Shown here: in pieces, positions 5,817 through 7,369 of the stretch
Numbering within the stretch: position 1 is the first letter of the stretch
How the letters are laid out: each line of letters starts with the position of its first letter
Assembly (NCBI GenBank): GCA_900313875.1
Contig: OMSY01000113.1
Location: 1-7,369, forward strand
DNA length: 7,369 bases
Direction of reading: 5' to 3'
From: an uncultured Actinomycetes bacterium
Lineage (GTDB): Bacteria > Actinomycetota > Coriobacteriia > Coriobacteriales > RUG844
Made by a program: the position numbers and the translations under genes
The notes under the pieces: generated by a model
Told to the model about the DNA's origin: nothing
Database searches by the model: none
The model's input: only the letters and a program-made list of their open reading frames with translations

Positions 5817-6770
5817 ATGGACACCCCTGATATCGATGCGGCTACCGACAAGGTGGTGCGGGACTTGGAGCGACATGAGGATGACGGGGCCGGTTCCGAG
5901 CCCGAGGGGGAGGGGTTCGTCATCCGCGTGGTGACCCCTGAGGGAAGCTACACGAAGGGCGAGGTCATCCAGGCGAGCCTCGAAGGCGTCCGGTCGCGCA
6001 ACAAGGCACGATGGCAGCGTCTCGGGTCACGCCTCATCGCGTTCTTCGATGCCGTCGTCGCCATTGCGATCACGCTGCTTGCACTCGAGATCGCGGTGCC
6101 TGCCGTGCAGGAGTTCACCCTTGCCGATGCGCAGACGCTGTTCGTGCCCTTCACGTCGCTGTTCATCAGCTACCTCGCCCTCGGTCAGGTGTGGGCTGAA
6201 CATGCGAGGACGTTTGCGCAAACCGAATATGAGGCAGGGAACTACGATGTGTTCGGGCATTTCATCCTCATGTTCTTCATCATCCTGTTCCCCAAGACGA
6301 CATCGCTGATGGCAACCTATCCGAACAGCGTGAGCGCCGCTGTCATCTACCTCAGCTGCTTCGTCGGGATGATCGTCATCGTGGGTATCATGGTCGCTAC
6401 CCTGAGGAGCAAGCAGTTCGACCGGCTCAGGCGCTCGAGCGATGCGCGGCACATGCCGCTGTTCGACCGCCCGGTGCTCACATCGATATTGCAGCGGGCC
6501 GATCAGGTCCAGGGCGACGATTTCACCAAGCTCCTCTACAGCTTCCTCGCAATCATGCGGGCGGAGGCCATTTCCCTTGTCGTGAGTGCCGTGACGACGT
6601 TTCTCGCGGTGGTGTTCCTGTTCATCACGCCTTGGGCGTGCTACGCTTGCTTCTTCGTGGACCTCGTCGTCGTCTTGCTCTGTTATCGCAGTATGAACGA
6701 GAACATACGTATCCTGGGGCGCTGCAGTGAGTCCTGCGGGCTGTCGCTGGGTGTCGGGGAGGCGGCCTGA
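5817..6770 (+). CDS. TMEM175/DUF1211-like putative cation channel
   Basis: Likely a six-helix integral membrane protein of the TMEM175 family, whose bacterial members form tetrameric potassium-permeable channels. The 317-residue product has the first-helix hallmark at 72-95: Arg72, then FFD at 76-78 and IAITLLALEIAVP at 83-95. Other helices lie at about 107-128 (followed by W126 and H129, as in the family's W..H motif), 147-168, 172-196, 246-270 and 272-291. FFD replaces the usual FSD, so Ser is Phe. A hydrophilic N-terminus of about 70 residues, acidic at 16-32, precedes helix 1 and is longer than in typical bacterial members. The ATG at 5817 was chosen for the GGGAAG-like site (5807-5812) 4 nt upstream; ATG at 5805 is possible and adds 4 residues. 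Ion selectivity is inferred from family only. Confidence 0.8.
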   Translation: MDTPDIDAATDKVVRDLERHEDDGAGSEPEGEGFVIRVVTPEGSYTKGEVIQASLEGVRSRNKARWQRLGSRLIAFFDAVVAIAITLLALEIAVPAVQEFTLADAQTLFVPFTSLFISYLALGQVWAEHARTFAQTEYEAGNYDVFGHFILMFFIILFPKTTSLMATYPNSVSAAVIYLSCFVGMIVIVGIMVATLRSKQFDRLRRSSDARHMPLFDRPVLTSILQRADQVQGDDFTKLLYSFLAIMRAEAISLVVSAVTTFLAVVFLFITPWACYACFFVDLVVVLLCYRSMNENIRILGRCSESCGLSLGVGEAA

Positions 6771-6854
6771 GGGACAGGTTCGGCGGTTCGGGGGGCGCCC
6801 ATGTTTCGATTTGCTTTCAAGGTCGATTCGGATATGTTCGTCTTCGTGCCCCGA

Positions 6855-6862
6855 TATACAAT
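6855..6862 (+). promoter_or_regulatory. Candidate -10 region of purE
   Basis: TATACAAT offers overlapping hexamers TATACA and TACAAT, each close to the consensus, 31-38 nt before the GTG start of purE. No strong -35 box was found. The spacer 6771-6892 holds no gene and no convincing terminator for the preceding gene, so read-through into purE is also possible. Confidence 0.4.
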
Positions 6863-6880
6863 GAAAACGGTTGGCATCAT

Positions 6881-6887
6881 GGAGGAG
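6881..6887 (+). promoter_or_regulatory. Ribosome binding site deciding the purE start
   Basis: GGAGGAG ends 5 nt before GTG at 6893, ideal spacing. The alternative ATG at 6902 has a GGAGG only 2 nt away (6895-6899), too close, or this site 14 nt away, too far. The GTG is therefore preferred, although family alignments usually begin nearer the ATG. Confidence 0.6.
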
Positions 6888-6892
6888 AGTGA

Positions 6893-7360
6893 GTGGAGGA
6901 CATGGCACAGACACCGCTTGTCGGCATCATCCTAGGGTCAGAACATGACCTGCCGATGATGGAGAGCTGCGAGGACCAGCTCAACGCGTTCGGCGTGCCG
7001 TTCGAGATCGTCATCGCCAGCGCGCATCGGAGTCCTGCCAAGGTGTGCGAATGGAGCAGCACGGCCGCGGACCGTGGCATGAAGGTGATCATCGCCGGTG
7101 CAGGGAAGGCTGCCGCTCTTCCAGGTGTCGTCGCCTCGTACACGACGCTTCCGGTCATCGGCGTCCCGATGAGGACGAGCGACCTGGGGGGTATGGACTC
7201 CCTGCTTTCCATCGTGCAGATGCCCACGGGCGTGCCGGTGGCGACGGTCGCCATCGGCGGTGCCAAGAACGCCGCCATCCTCGCCACGCAGATCATCGCG
7301 ACTTCGGTTCCCGCATTTCAGGATGTGATGGCCGGGTACAAGAAGAGTCTCGCCAACTAG
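6893..7360 (+). CDS. purE: N5-carboxyaminoimidazole ribonucleotide mutase (PurE, class I)
   Basis: Cytoplasmic enzyme of de novo purine synthesis converting N5-CAIR, made by PurK, into CAIR; the family is octameric. The 155-residue product has the usual length. Counting from the ATG at 6902, the signatures are GSEHDLPMM (12-20, normally GSxSDxPxM), SAHRSP (40-45) with the catalytic His42, GAGKAAALPG (66-75, where other class I enzymes have a His before LPG), and GMDSLLSIVQMPTGVPV (97-113). GTG at 6893 is the preferred start on ribosome-site spacing; ATG at 6902 would shorten it by 3 residues. The window ends 9 nt after the stop, so a following purK or other pur gene cannot be seen. The overall fold and family call are secure; the two altered motifs leave some doubt about whether kinetics or specificity are standard. 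Confidence 0.94.
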   Translation: MEDMAQTPLVGIILGSEHDLPMMESCEDQLNAFGVPFEIVIASAHRSPAKVCEWSSTAADRGMKVIIAGAGKAAALPGVVASYTTLPVIGVPMRTSDLGGMDSLLSIVQMPTGVPVATVAIGGAKNAAILATQIIATSVPAFQDVMAGYKKSLAN

Positions 7361-7369
7361 ACCCGATGA

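Noticed and set aside
6790..6820. GGGCGCCC palindrome as terminator of the TMEM175-like gene
   Set aside because: A self-complementary 8-mer leaves no loop, and the following T-rich bases are interrupted. Not enough to call a terminator.
6027..6914. 295-codon minus-strand open frame over the TMEM175-like gene
   Set aside because: The product is a low-complexity run of charged residues. The plus strand carries a clear six-helix membrane protein.

Overview
The window is GC-rich, tightly coded bacterial chromosome with a housekeeping character. The best taxonomic guess is an actinobacterium of the class Coriobacteriia (Olsenella/Atopobium/Collinsella-like). SerS has the Firmicutes/Coriobacteriia-type N-terminus, with ENxxLVxEAxRNRHAxWD-like spacing, not the VRxSQRxRGE type of Actinomycetia, yet codon use is strongly GC-biased. 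This comes from remembered family patterns and was not searched.

Layout, left to right. Bases 1-192 are the leader of serS, with a perfect TATAAT at 113-118. serS (193-1470) is followed after 12 nt by a gene for a single-pass membrane protein with a small extracytoplasmic domain (1483-2208), probably in the same transcript; a strong hairpin at 2268-2303 may end it. Two minus-strand tRNA genes follow, tRNA-Arg(ACG) and tRNA-Ser(GCU). Each has its own recognisable promoter and a terminator hairpin. Next comes a plus-strand DUF2207 membrane protein (2947-4878), convergent with a minus-strand LemA-family gene (5087-5647); a good two-way terminator (5034-5068) separates them. Divergent from lemA is a TMEM175/DUF1211-type six-helix putative cation channel (5817-6770). 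The window closes with purE (6893-7360), N5-CAIR mutase of purine synthesis, which has its own candidate promoter and probably heads a pur operon continuing outside.

How the genes relate: serS and tRNA-Ser(GCU) are enzyme and substrate lying about 1.3 kb apart on opposite strands. LemA and DUF2207 proteins are recurrent genomic partners with poorly understood envelope roles. The TMEM175-like gene next to them makes a small membrane-protein cluster, though shared function is only inference. No mobile element, CRISPR array, phage gene or rRNA was seen.

I do not see a clear new multi-gene system. The points most worth checking are: the repeat-rich 3' end of the DUF2207 gene, where a glycine-rich tail is scattered over three reading frames; the altered active-site motifs of PurE; the FFD (not FSD) signature and long acidic N-terminus of the TMEM175-like protein; and the uncharacterised membrane protein coupled to serS.
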